Shown: in pieces, positions 8,231-16,217 of the stretch | Position numbering within the stretch: the stretch's first letter is position 1 | Layout of the letters: each line of letters starts with the position of its first letter | NCBI GenBank assembly: GCA_965242665.1 | Contig: OZ251484.1 | Span: 2,294,001 to 2,358,000 of the forward strand | Length of the DNA stretch: 64,000 nt | Direction: 5' to 3' | From: VXLM01 sp965242665 | Lineage (GTDB): Bacteria > Chloroflexota > Dehalococcoidia > Lucifugimonadales > VXLM01 | Notes under the pieces: model-generated | The model's database searches: none | Seen by the model: only the letters and a program-made list of their open reading frames with translations | Told to the model about the DNA's origin: nothing | Program-made: the position numbers and the translations under genes

Positions 8231-9493
8231 TCAGTTGGATTGGTCGGAGGATTCGGCTTCTGCGATCAGGTCGTCGAGCGTACCAAGCCAATCAACTGCG
8301 TTCTGACGGAGAGTGCGGAGGTCTTCGACTGATATGCCGCCTTGGGATTGGATCTGGAGGGTTAGAGCCTGCTGCCGAGCTACTGACTCTGCCAAGTCCC
8401 GTGAGAGGTTGTCCTGAATGGTCTGGACTTCTTGGAGCTTGGCAGCAGCTTCGACTTGGAGGGATTCGATGCGGTCGAGCGTAGCCTGTTCGACCTCCTG
8501 ATAGTAGGTGTTCCATTCGTCGAGGTCTGTAGCTGCAGCGTCCCGGAGCCAAGTAGCAGTGCGTTCCAAGGAATCGAGACGAGCGGTAGCGCGGTCGATG
8601 CGAATCTGGGTGACCTCTGCTGCAACCTTGATGGAGTCTTGGATCATTTGCTCCAGTGAAGCGAGGCGTTGGGCTTCCGTAGCGGTGATGCGCTTCTCGG
8701 ATTCGAGGCGGGATGCGTCAATCTGTGCGGATGTGGTGGCGGTGATTCGTTGCCGTTCGAGGGCTGCGGTCTCTGCAGCTTCAGCCGTGGCGTTCGCGGC
8801 CTCTTGTGCTGCGATGCGTTGTGCTTCTGCGGCCTTGTGTTTGAGAGTGAGGTGGCCTTGGTGCGCGGTCGCTTGGCATTTCAGAGCGCGTGCTTCCCAG
8901 CTGTAGTACTCATCTACGTCCATGGTGGCATGGGAATGGTGAATGTGACTCCAATAGAGAAGGGGTTTCCCATTTGACTGGTCTGTCGATGTGGGGATTG
9001 CTGAGAACAAAGCGGCGGTAGGAACAGACTTATCGTTGGTCGGTGCGAACAGACTCCCAGGCTCCTTGTAAAGCTGGCTGTCAACTGGGTGTTGGTCTGC
9101 CTTTACAACGAGTTCGTTGGAGGTTGGCACAGAGCTATCTATGACAGATAGCGCGTGGTAGCTGAAGTAGACAGAGGAGCCACTTCCTTCCCAATAAGCG
9201 TGATTGCTGATGTATACCCTGAAGGATGTAGGGAGAGTCCATCCTTCTACCAGTGTTGCCACGACCTCGGATAGGCAGTGCGTGCGGGTGATGTCGATGT
9301 GACTGACTGGCGTGAACCGATGCGTGATGCTTTCGATCTCGAACGACGGGGGCGTGATGCAGGGAGTCGTGAGAACACCGGGCGTGCCCCTGTGTTCGGG
9401 TAGGCAGTTCTGCGACGGTTCCTGCGCCAGTGCATTGGACGCCGTGAATAGGCCAATGATGGCCGCGAATATTCCGATGATTGCAAGTTTCAT
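8231..9493 (-). CDS. Secreted coiled-coil protein of unknown function
   Basis: A 420-residue protein with a clear signal peptide (MKLAIIGIFAAIIGLF ... ASNALA, cleavage before QEP). Residues ~25-215 form a Ser/Thr/His-rich extracellular domain with few cysteines. From about residue 220 to 400 the sequence is Ala/Glu/Gln-rich heptad-like coiled coil (AAEAQRIAAQEAANATAEAA and following). The ATG at 9493 is preceded by GAGGGG. No family is recognised; a structural or surface-tether role is guesswork. It lies between the two 43-bp direct repeats with a small membrane protein gene downstream. Confidence 0.6.
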   Translation of the reverse strand: MKLAIIGIFAAIIGLFTASNALAQEPSQNCLPEHRGTPGVLTTPCITPPSFEIESITHRFTPVSHIDITRTHCLSEVVATLVEGWTLPTSFRVYISNHAYWEGSGSSVYFSYHALSVIDSSVPTSNELVVKADQHPVDSQLYKEPGSLFAPTNDKSVPTAALFSAIPTSTDQSNGKPLLYWSHIHHSHATMDVDEYYSWEARALKCQATAHQGHLTLKHKAAEAQRIAAQEAANATAEAAETAALERQRITATTSAQIDASRLESEKRITATEAQRLASLEQMIQDSIKVAAEVTQIRIDRATARLDSLERTATWLRDAAATDLDEWNTYYQEVEQATLDRIESLQVEAAAKLQEVQTIQDNLSRDLAESVARQQALTLQIQSQGGISVEDLRTLRQNAVDWLGTLDDLIAEAESSDQSN

Positions 9494-9749
9494 TCTTGCC
9501 CCTCTTGTTCTTGCTTTGCTGGATAGTAGTAGACGGAGACCTGCGGCCTCCCAGCAGGGAGCTTCATGTCAGTCCCCATAGCCCCCTCGAACAAGGCGTG
9601 AGCCTGTTCAGTGGGCTTGGTTCCCACCCGTTCGCTGCCGTGTGCCCAATGGCAACTCCCATGAACTGCCCTGATGCGTGTGAGTTTTGACTATGGGTCA
9701 GGGTTGCGCGACATCGCCCAGTTAGCGCAAAAATCCGCAGCCGCATCGT
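9494..9749. other. Intergenic region containing the right 43-bp repeat
   Basis: About 255 bp with no supported gene. It contains the second 43-bp direct repeat at 9673-9715 and presumably the promoter for the coiled-coil protein gene; I see no clear consensus promoter. Confidence 0.4.
9673..9715. repeat. 43-bp direct repeat, right copy
   Basis: Second copy of the repeat at 7523-7565, same orientation, three mismatches. The two copies are about 2.15 kb apart. Confidence 0.75.
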
Positions 9750-10865
9750 CTACTCCCCGTCCGACGCATTCTCTTCCAGGGTCTTCTTCTTGAGGGCGTC
9801 GTACCCATCGCAGACCTTCTGTACGAGCGCGGTGAGCTGTGCTTCGCGAGCTTCCCATTCTTCGAGCGAGCGCAACTGGTGCTTGAGTTCGTAATCAGTC
9901 GACCCGATTACGAAGATCGCCTGTCTCCCTGCCCTTTCGAACTCGATACCTTGGTCATTGAGTTTGTCGAACGCGTCCTGCTTCGCCAACTCAATGGCTA
10001 TTGGATGGAAACCGACTTTGATGCCCCTCTCGTTAGGTTCGATGAACAAAATCAGGGCATCGGGTCTCCACTCACTGGGATACCACGAGAAACTCAGTCG
10101 AAAATGCCTTCGTGTAGTGGAATGGCTTATCACGAAATTATTCCCGGGCCGGTTTCTGAACATCGTTGTTGCGGCCTCGACCAATTCCCGTGCGCCCAAA
10201 GCCTGTGTGCGTTCGATGAATCTCTTCTTGTCATTGCGTGTGGGGCCCGGTCTTGTCGTGCTCGGTGGAGTCTCAGAACCATCCACTTCCACATTCCGGG
10301 CAAGCAAGGTGTCACTGCCGTGCTTGAAGCCGTGAAATGTCAGGAGCGAAACATCGAGACCGCCGTCTGCGAGGTAGTTCACCATGCGTTCGGTCGTTTC
10401 GTCGACTCCAAGCCCAACCAGAACGATGCGCGGCGGCATGAGCGAATCCGGGTCATAGTCGGGATCGGAATAATTCTTGTCGTACCACTCCTTGAAGTCG
10501 TCTATCTTCTGGATTCCCTGATTGCCCGACTGCTTGGCTATGTGCCGATACAGCCTATCCAAATCCATCGCGGCGAGGCTGGAAGCGTAGTCTATGACCT
10601 GGGCCACGGCGTCGCGGTTGAGTGTGCCGCGCTTCAGCTCGAAGACGACCAACCTGCCTTCGCTGTCCACGCCGAGCAAGTCGAGGGGGCCGCCTGCAGT
10701 GTCGGTCTGCCGTCCGACCAGCTTCAAACCGTTCTCCAGCATGTCTGGATTCTCGGTGAGGATCTTCTCTAGCAGCTCCTCGGTTTCCGTTTTACGGGTC
10801 GTTTCCAGCTCCGAGGCCTCCTCGCTACTATCGGAGGTAACCGTCCATATCTTGAGTTCTTCCAT
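9750..10865 (-). CDS. NucS-like / PD-(D/E)XK domain endonuclease
   Basis: A 371-residue protein. Residues ~25-110 match the C-terminal catalytic domain of endonuclease NucS and related PD-(D/E)XK nucleases: an early Glu (TENPDMLENGL), the motif GGPLDLLGVDSEGRLVVFEL with KRG following, i.e. D...ExK, then the family block AVAQVIDYASSLA. The rest (residues ~120-371) is not typical NucS, and a central segment contains a Thr/Pro linker (SETPPSTTRPGPT). Many such proteins are DUF91/NucS-like standalone nucleases in defence or repair. ATG at 10865 has GAGAGGG upstream, and a promoter fits at 10905-10933. Confidence 0.75.
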   Translation of the reverse strand: MEELKIWTVTSDSSEEASELETTRKTETEELLEKILTENPDMLENGLKLVGRQTDTAGGPLDLLGVDSEGRLVVFELKRGTLNRDAVAQVIDYASSLAAMDLDRLYRHIAKQSGNQGIQKIDDFKEWYDKNYSDPDYDPDSLMPPRIVLVGLGVDETTERMVNYLADGGLDVSLLTFHGFKHGSDTLLARNVEVDGSETPPSTTRPGPTRNDKKRFIERTQALGARELVEAATTMFRNRPGNNFVISHSTTRRHFRLSFSWYPSEWRPDALILFIEPNERGIKVGFHPIAIELAKQDAFDKLNDQGIEFERAGRQAIFVIGSTDYELKHQLRSLEEWEAREAQLTALVQKVCDGYDALKKKTLEENASDGE

Positions 10866-10904
10866 CGATCCCTCTCACCGAAAAGCTTTCTCGACTGCCC
10901 GGGA

Positions 10905-10933
10905 AGGGTATCATACGTCCGTTCGCTTATCAA
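10905..10933 (-). promoter_or_regulatory. Promoter for NucS-like gene
   Basis: On the minus strand TTGATA (10928-10933) is followed by a 17-base spacer and TACCCT (10905-10910), about 40 bp upstream of the start codon. The same TACCCT -10 element appears in promoters at 14180 and 40363. Confidence 0.5.
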
Positions 10934-10999
10934 CCCGCGCGGCCTATGGAGAATGGGGCAAAATGTACGGATGCCGATTTGGGGTTCATAACCGACGCT

Positions 11000-11869
11000 C
11001 TAGCGCAGGCCTAGCAGCGTCAGCGCGTCCCGCTCGATGATGGCATCCAGCTCTTCTTGGGGCAGCTCCGGCAAGTGATACGTGCGTGCGTAGTCGTCGA
11101 GTCCCCGCAGGAATCGGATCGTCTCTTCCGGTGTGGTCACTGGGAAGTCGCTGGCGAACAGGAGCTTGGGCAATGTCCCCCACTCGCAGGCCTGCATGAA
11201 GGCATGGTACGCCTGCCATGGGCGGATCAGCGCGCCTGATACGTCCGCGTACACGTTTGGATGCTTGCGGATGACGTTCACGCAGTCGACGTGCCAGGGG
11301 TGCGCCATGTGCGCCATGACGATCTTCAGGTTGGGGAACGCCGCTGCGATCTCATCCATGACCAGTGGGTGCGCGTACCGCAGGGGCGCGTCCGGGAACG
11401 GGGAAGTGCCTTGGTGGAAGACTATCGGCAGTCCCAATTCCTGCGCCTTGGCGTATACGCGAAACGCGTTCTTGCCCATTGGATCGAAGTTCTGATAGTT
11501 TGGCCCTAGCTTCATGCCACGCAGGCCGAGATCGTGCGCGGAGCGTTCGATCTCCCCGATCGCGTCCGGCGCGTCCGGATGCACGGACATGAACCCGATG
11601 ATCTTGTCCGGTGCTCGTGCCGCCAGGGCCGCAGCTGCGTCGTTGACGCTGCCTCTGGTCGGGAGGACCTGCACGGAATCTTCGCCCGGTCGAGGGGCGA
11701 TGCCGAACACGAACGCCGCGTCCACCGGCGACATCGCGTCGAGGTAGTCTTCGACGCTGTTCGTCAACCGCACGAAGCGCCCCGGACGCATCGCCGAGTC
11801 CAACTCGATCTCGCTTTCCGGGACTGCCTCTTCGTGCGACGGCAGATGGGTATGGACGTCTACGATCAT
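11000..11869 (-). CDS. Amidohydrolase 2 family protein
   Basis: A 289-residue TIM-barrel hydrolase/decarboxylase of the amidohydrolase-2 (ACMSD-like) superfamily. Metal-binding features: VHTH at the N-terminus, IVFHQG around residue 150, MAHMAHPWH around 185-193, and FASDFP near residue 235. These enzymes hydrolyse or decarboxylate small organic acids; the substrate cannot be told from sequence. The ATG (11867-11869) follows the stop of the upstream methyltransferase by one base, so translation is likely coupled, but the functional link is unclear. Confidence 0.82.
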   Translation of the reverse strand: MIVDVHTHLPSHEEAVPESEIELDSAMRPGRFVRLTNSVEDYLDAMSPVDAAFVFGIAPRPGEDSVQVLPTRGSVNDAAAALAARAPDKIIGFMSVHPDAPDAIGEIERSAHDLGLRGMKLGPNYQNFDPMGKNAFRVYAKAQELGLPIVFHQGTSPFPDAPLRYAHPLVMDEIAAAFPNLKIVMAHMAHPWHVDCVNVIRKHPNVYADVSGALIRPWQAYHAFMQACEWGTLPKLLFASDFPVTTPEETIRFLRGLDDYARTYHLPELPQEELDAIIERDALTLLGLR

Positions 11870-11870
11870 A

Positions 11871-13274
11871 TTAGAGGAGCGCGGCGCTCTTTCTCTGCTT
11901 CTTGTACGCAGGGGGGACTTCTATTGGGGGATGCTCCTTGAGCAAGTCCGCCACCTCCACTACCTGGATCTTTGGGTAATTTCTGCCCCAACCTTTGGAA
12001 GTGTACACACCCGCCAGCTTTGCGTCCGCTATCATCCCGTTTGTCGGCTTGTGCAAGGTTACATAGACTCCCATTTCCGCTTCCTTCGCATGGGACATAA
12101 ACGCGTCGAAGTGCTTCTTGTTCGGTCTGCCGCTTGTAACCTCGACCAGACACCGCTTTCGCTTCATAGAGTCGTCGTCGACGAATCCTATCTCGCCGTC
12201 TATCGGCTTCCCGCCCGTCGGAGTGGCTCCGACCAAGCTCACCGCCCACTGTTCGAACTGAGTGGTGGACATGTTCGCCAAGCGGTGCGCTTCGTCCGCG
12301 GTCGTCGGCCTCCCGGACACCGGGATTTCGATAGCGCCGAACTCGTCGTTCATGTATTCGATGACGGTGTGCATCGCCCAGTACGTAATGTCGATACCGA
12401 TCCATCTCCGTTTGAGTCGGTGCGCCTCTACGATGGTCGTCCCGCAGCCGGCGAATGGGTCCAATACCACGTCTCCCTCTCGCGTAGTGGACTCGATGAT
12501 TCGGGCCAGGAGGGGCTCTGGTTTCTGAGTTTGATACCGCTGCTTGATGGGAGCGACTCGCTTTATGTCCCAAACGTCGTCTCCCCACACTCCTGGCGAC
12601 TCCTCCTCGCTTGTTCGCGAGGGGACGCGTCGTCCGTGCTCGTCGTGGCCGCTAACGATCTTCTTCGTCCCGAACCGCTTCAAGGTCGACTCGGATCTCG
12701 GCATCATGTGAGCTTGGAATATCCGGTCTTTGCTGTTGGTCTTCGAGTAGAAGAACACCACGTCGTGATTTCGTTGGAACTGCGCTCTTCCGCTCGGCCA
12801 TTTTCGATAGTGCCAGATGATTTCGTTGCGGAAATTGGTCACCCCGAATTGGGCGTCCAGCAAGATCTTGAGGTAATGGCTCGCCGTTGGGTCGCAGTGC
12901 AGAAAGAGAGAACCGGTAGATTTGAGGACTCTGTGCATCTCCTCGATGCGGAGAGCCATCATGGACAGGTAGGCGGTCACGTCATTGGGCCCGAGCGCGT
13001 CGTAGATTGCGCCGAGCAGTTTCGACACCGGGCCGCCGCGTTCAATTACTTCCGCATACGAGCTTGCCGCCGTGTGCCACTTCCAAGTGTCGCTGAATGC
13101 CTTGATCTGTGCGCTCGGGGCGAGACCGGTATCGTCTCTGAAGATGACGTTGTAGCTGCGGTTCGAGTTGAACGGAGGATCCAGGTAGATCAAGTCGATT
13201 CGCTCGGAATCCAACGCTCTCAGGGCGTCTAGATTGTCGCCCCAGTACAAGATGTTGGTTTGCAGTTCGGCCAT
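11871..13274 (-). CDS. Site-specific DNA methyltransferase with C-terminal nuclease-like domain
   Basis: A 467-residue beta-class DNA amino-methyltransferase (N4-cytosine or N6-adenine). The catalytic motif DPPF (YLDPPFNSNRSYN) is near residue 32 and the AdoMet motif comes after (VVLDPFAGCGTT, ~residue 275), the beta order. Residues ~330-450 resemble the PD-(D/E)XK/Mrr-like C-terminal domain found on related enzymes: FEQWAVSLVGA, a PIDGEIGF segment with the first Asp, CLVEVTSG where the E-x-K motif is expected, then GVYVTLHKPT and PKIQVVEVADLL. The expected catalytic Lys is Thr, so the nuclease may be inactive. No separate restriction gene is adjacent. Confidence 0.85.
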   Translation of the reverse strand: MAELQTNILYWGDNLDALRALDSERIDLIYLDPPFNSNRSYNVIFRDDTGLAPSAQIKAFSDTWKWHTAASSYAEVIERGGPVSKLLGAIYDALGPNDVTAYLSMMALRIEEMHRVLKSTGSLFLHCDPTASHYLKILLDAQFGVTNFRNEIIWHYRKWPSGRAQFQRNHDVVFFYSKTNSKDRIFQAHMMPRSESTLKRFGTKKIVSGHDEHGRRVPSRTSEEESPGVWGDDVWDIKRVAPIKQRYQTQKPEPLLARIIESTTREGDVVLDPFAGCGTTIVEAHRLKRRWIGIDITYWAMHTVIEYMNDEFGAIEIPVSGRPTTADEAHRLANMSTTQFEQWAVSLVGATPTGGKPIDGEIGFVDDDSMKRKRCLVEVTSGRPNKKHFDAFMSHAKEAEMGVYVTLHKPTNGMIADAKLAGVYTSKGWGRNYPKIQVVEVADLLKEHPPIEVPPAYKKQRKSAALL

Positions 13275-13381
13275 GGTACGGCTGCTCCCGAACGGTCAGC
13301 CTGTGCGAGAGGGTGGACGGTTTCGCCCCCGTTTGTCTTGTCGATTCACGCGCGGGGGCGGACCGGTTTCTTTCCGTTCGA

Positions 13382-14149
13382 TCATGCGTTCATTCGTGAC
13401 ATTGCCTTCTTCTGGCGGCGGTACATGATCTTTGCCCGGTCGGTGTCCGACAGGTGTTCCTCGATATTTTCCGCGAACTCCGCCAAGCATTCCTCGGGGG
13501 TGGAGTTGGTGGTGTCGATCTCGAACTTGTGCCGCAGCCACGACCATTCGAATTGATGCTGGAAGTCCGCGAGTACATCCTCGACGTCGTCCTCTTGCAC
13601 CAGGCCGAATGGATGCGGGTTGGCCTTGATCCTCGCCTTGATGGCGTCGGCGGAGGCTTTGACCAGGATCAGTACGGAGTCCGGCGCTTTGTGCATGATG
13701 TCCGACTCGACCCGGCGTGCGTACCATGAACGGTCGGCGTACTCTCCGGCGCCTCCGTAGCCGTAGTACCGAGGGGCATACACTGCTTCGTTGATGTGGA
13801 ACCCGATCTGATTGTGATGGGGATCCTCGTAGAACGCGTCTCCCAGGTGGTATTCCATGTGGTACCGCTGGAAGGACTCCTGCTGCCTGGGTGTCAGGGC
13901 CAGGAACGCTCGGTTCTCATCGTCCGTGTGACCCGACAGCGATGGATCGATGCCCTTTCCCGCGAGGAAATCATCGACCATTTCCCCATGTGTCTTGCCT
14001 TCGGGGACGTTTGGATGGGACACGTGCGGGATCTGCCAGTGGTCGTGGAAGCCGAGCGCATCGCCCAATGCTTCCTTTCCCCATTTGCCGATGTGGTAGC
14101 CCAACGTGGACGTGCCTGAGTATTCGCAGCCGACAAGGATGAGTCGCAT
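13382..14149 (-). CDS. P-loop NTPase/kinase-like protein, paralogue 1
   Basis: A 255-residue protein beginning MRLILVGCEYSGTSTLGYHI, where G-x4-G-T-S is a Walker A-like P-loop at the extreme N-terminus as in nucleotide or small-molecule kinases. Further blocks: FLALTPRQQESFQRYHMEYH, GFHINEAVYAPRYYGYGG, VESDIMHKAPDSVLILVKAS (a Walker B-like strand), IKANPHPFGLVQEDD, and FEIDTTNSTPEECLAEF. The neighbour at 14247-14930 shares every block, so they are tandem paralogues. Start ATG at 14149 has GTGAGGAGA upstream. The substrate is unknown; the closing D-T-(T/S)-(N/D) strand is like that of shikimate/gluconate-type kinases. Confidence 0.65.
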   Translation of the reverse strand: MRLILVGCEYSGTSTLGYHIGKWGKEALGDALGFHDHWQIPHVSHPNVPEGKTHGEMVDDFLAGKGIDPSLSGHTDDENRAFLALTPRQQESFQRYHMEYHLGDAFYEDPHHNQIGFHINEAVYAPRYYGYGGAGEYADRSWYARRVESDIMHKAPDSVLILVKASADAIKARIKANPHPFGLVQEDDVEDVLADFQHQFEWSWLRHKFEIDTTNSTPEECLAEFAENIEEHLSDTDRAKIMYRRQKKAMSRMNA

Positions 14150-14179
14150 GATTCTCCTCACAATGTGGAATTGCCGTAT

Positions 14180-14208
14180 AGGGTACTCTCTGCGGCGCTG
14201 TATGTAAA
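14180..14208 (-). promoter_or_regulatory. Promoter of P-loop paralogue 1, with shared leader motif
   Basis: Minus strand TTTACA (14203-14208), 17-base spacer, TACCCT (14180-14185). It is followed by ATACGGCAATTCC and then GTGAGGAGA as the ribosome site. The same -35, -10, leader and ribosome-site sequence recurs upstream of the alcohol dehydrogenase at 40333-40391. Confidence 0.55.
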
Positions 14209-14246
14209 CAGGGGGTTGGGATGCAATCCACCCGGGAGCCGCTGGT

Positions 14247-14930
14247 CTACGCGCCCTCCGATGATGTGGAGGCCATTCGTTCACGGTCGCGGGCCGTGAG
14301 GTGCGGGCTGATCTTGCGTGCGAACTCGGCCATGGACTCCTCGACCGAGGTATCGGACGTATCCAACGAGATCTTGTGCTTCAACCGAGAACGGTCGTAC
14401 TCTTCTTGGAATCTCCGCAAGACGAGTTCTGCGTCCGCTTGCTTCAACGGCCCGCGTGGGTGCGGACGCTCGGCCATGCGCCGCCGTATCGTCTCAGGAG
14501 TCGCAGTCACGAGGCACAACACCGTGTCCGGGGCAGTGTCTAGGATCTTCCGCTCGATGGAATCCATGAACTGTCGCCGCGGGCCGTACTCGAAGTACAA
14601 CTCTCCATAGACCGCGTCCTCGATGTGGAGACCCACGATGATCTTGTCTTCCATGCCGGGCAGGCCGGAGACGTGATAGACCACGTTGTGGCGCATGATG
14701 TTCTCTTTGATGCGTGGGCTCAAGGCCAAGAACTGCTCTTGCTCTTCGACCGTGAAATCCCGCGGCGTCGGGGCGTATCCGTCGTCATCATGGGTTACCG
14801 TGAAGGGTATCTTGAAATGGTCGTGCACGTGGTTTACGTGCCCGCCGATCTCCTCGTGCACCCACTCCCATATCCGAAAGGCCAGGGTCGTGGTGCCCGA
14901 ATACTCGCATCCAATTAGTATTATCCTCAT
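14247..14930 (-). CDS. P-loop NTPase/kinase-like protein, paralogue 2
   Basis: A 227-residue paralogue of the downstream 13382-14149 protein. It opens with MRIILIGCEYSGTTTLAFRI (Walker A G-x4-G-T-T) and retains FLALSPRIKENIMRHNVVYH, GLHIEDAVYGELYFEYG, ERKILDTAPDTVLCLVTA, RPHPRGPLKQADAELV and ISLDTSDTSVEESMAEF. It lacks the ~30-residue insert (KTHGEMVDDFLAGKG region) of paralogue 1. Its ATG overlaps the galU stop (ATGA), so it is co-transcribed and coupled with galU, hinting at nucleotide-sugar or glycan chemistry. Function otherwise unknown. Confidence 0.65.
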   Translation of the reverse strand: MRIILIGCEYSGTTTLAFRIWEWVHEEIGGHVNHVHDHFKIPFTVTHDDDGYAPTPRDFTVEEQEQFLALSPRIKENIMRHNVVYHVSGLPGMEDKIIVGLHIEDAVYGELYFEYGPRRQFMDSIERKILDTAPDTVLCLVTATPETIRRRMAERPHPRGPLKQADAELVLRRFQEEYDRSRLKHKISLDTSDTSVEESMAEFARKISPHLTARDRERMASTSSEGA

Positions 14931-15805
14931 GCCGACGACTCTTCTTCCGTCAGGTCTCGAATGAACGCGCGCACCTCATCCGCCATATCCTCGCGCGTGA
15001 GGGCGGTTCGTATCGACGCCTTCAACATGCCAAGGGGCGCGCCGGTATCGAACAACTCGCCTGGGAACCGATATCCTGTGCACCGTTGGGTGCACAGTAG
15101 AGCCTCCAATGCGTCCGTCAGTTGGATTTCGCCGTTCACGCCGGGTTCGGCATCTTCCAACAGGGAGAATATTTCGGGCGGGAGGACGTATCGGCCGACG
15201 ATTGCGAGGTTGGAAGGCGCAGCTTCGAGAGGCGGTTTCTCCACGAGTCCGACGATTCCGACCCTGCGTCCGCTGCGAGCCCCCGGCGCGATGATTCCCT
15301 TGTGAGGAATCGACTCGTCCGATTCTCTGTTGACCGCAATCACGGCCCCGCCTCTTTCGTCCTGGATTTCGATCATGTCCCCGATGGTCGGACGTTCGGC
15401 AAAGATCAGGTCGTCGGGAAACACGACGGCGAATGGTTCGTTCCCCACGAACGACTTGGCCGCCAGCACCGCGTCGCCGGGACCTCTCTGCTCCGTTTGG
15501 CATACGGAACGAATCTCCGGCATGGCGGATATTCCAATCGCTTCTCGAAGCTCCGCAGCTTTTCCCTGTCGCTCCAGGGCGCGCTCCAAGCCGTCGAGTC
15601 GGTCGAAGTACTTGCCGATCTGCTGTTGATGAGGCGAGACTACCAGGGCGATGCGTTCGATTCCCGCATTGGCCACCTCCTCCACTGCGTATTGAAGGAC
15701 GGGTGTATCCAGCACGGGAATCAGCGCCTTGGGCACTGCGCGCGTCACGGGCAAGAATCTCGTCCCCAGTCCTGCGACGGGAATCACTGCTTTGCGGACG
15801 GTCAT
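14927..15805 (-). CDS. galU: UTP-glucose-1-phosphate uridylyltransferase
   Basis: Forms UDP-glucose from UTP and glucose 1-phosphate. About 292 residues, family length. The nucleotidyltransferase signature VAGLGTRFLPVTRAVPKALI is near the N-terminus; later motifs are VFPDDLIFAE (metal-binding Asp), VGLVEKPP and GEIQLTDAL. ATG at 15805 is chosen because the family sequence (TVRKAVIPVAG) starts there; GGAGG lies 15 bases upstream, a rather long spacing. It has its own consensus-like promoter and is coupled to the following P-loop gene by a 4-bp overlap. Confidence 0.92.
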   Translation of the reverse strand: MTVRKAVIPVAGLGTRFLPVTRAVPKALIPVLDTPVLQYAVEEVANAGIERIALVVSPHQQQIGKYFDRLDGLERALERQGKAAELREAIGISAMPEIRSVCQTEQRGPGDAVLAAKSFVGNEPFAVVFPDDLIFAERPTIGDMIEIQDERGGAVIAVNRESDESIPHKGIIAPGARSGRRVGIVGLVEKPPLEAAPSNLAIVGRYVLPPEIFSLLEDAEPGVNGEIQLTDALEALLCTQRCTGYRFPGELFDTGAPLGMLKASIRTALTREDMADEVRAFIRDLTEEESSA

Positions 15806-15843
15806 GAGTTGCTCGAACAACCTCCTTCGATGAAACTGCGGCA

Positions 15844-15872
15844 ATTATAGTCGATACCGCGCCGCCGTCCAA
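15844..15872 (-). promoter_or_regulatory. Promoter of galU
   Basis: Minus strand TTGGAC (15867-15872), 17-base spacer, TATAAT (15844-15849): a strong sigma-70-type match about 40 bp before the galU start. Confidence 0.65.
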
Positions 15873-16217
15873 CGGATACTGCCTCTGTAGGTTCCGTATG
15901 ATGTATGGCATGACGGCGAGGGGACGGCAACTCCATGCGATATGTCGAATCTGCTGCGAGCTGGGCGCAACGGGAGATTCCCGGCTTCGCGGGAATGACG
16001 TTGGAGGGTGCGGGAATGACGTAGAGTCCAATCCGCTGCGAGATGGGCGCAATCTCTGCGTCGAGAGAAATCCAACGGAATGCCGTTGCCTCGCGCGTGC
16101 GTGCACGAGTTTTCGTTGTGGTTCGTCGGACTCTGTCGCATTGTGTCGAATTCTGTCGACGGCGGGAGGGGCCGCCTCTTCGGGAGTTTGGATGCAGCGG
16201 GGTGGATTCCCGCGTGT
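15850..16217. repeat. Intergenic repeat region with REP-like palindrome
   Basis: About 370 bp between the galU promoter and the IS. It contains one copy of the genome-wide palindrome (15976-16000, GATTCCCGG-CTTC-GCGGGAATGACG) inside a longer repeated context (GGGCGCAACGGGA just before it, also at 29063-29075 and in part at 19725-19732 and 24495-24503). No gene is supported here. Confidence 0.6.

Noticed and set aside
11931..13232. 433-residue open frame antisense to the DNA methyltransferase
   Set aside because: Shadow of the methyltransferase at 11871-13274.
15850..16217. Transposon genes upstream of IS copy 1
   Set aside because: Only repeat sequence; no second open frame with transposase features.
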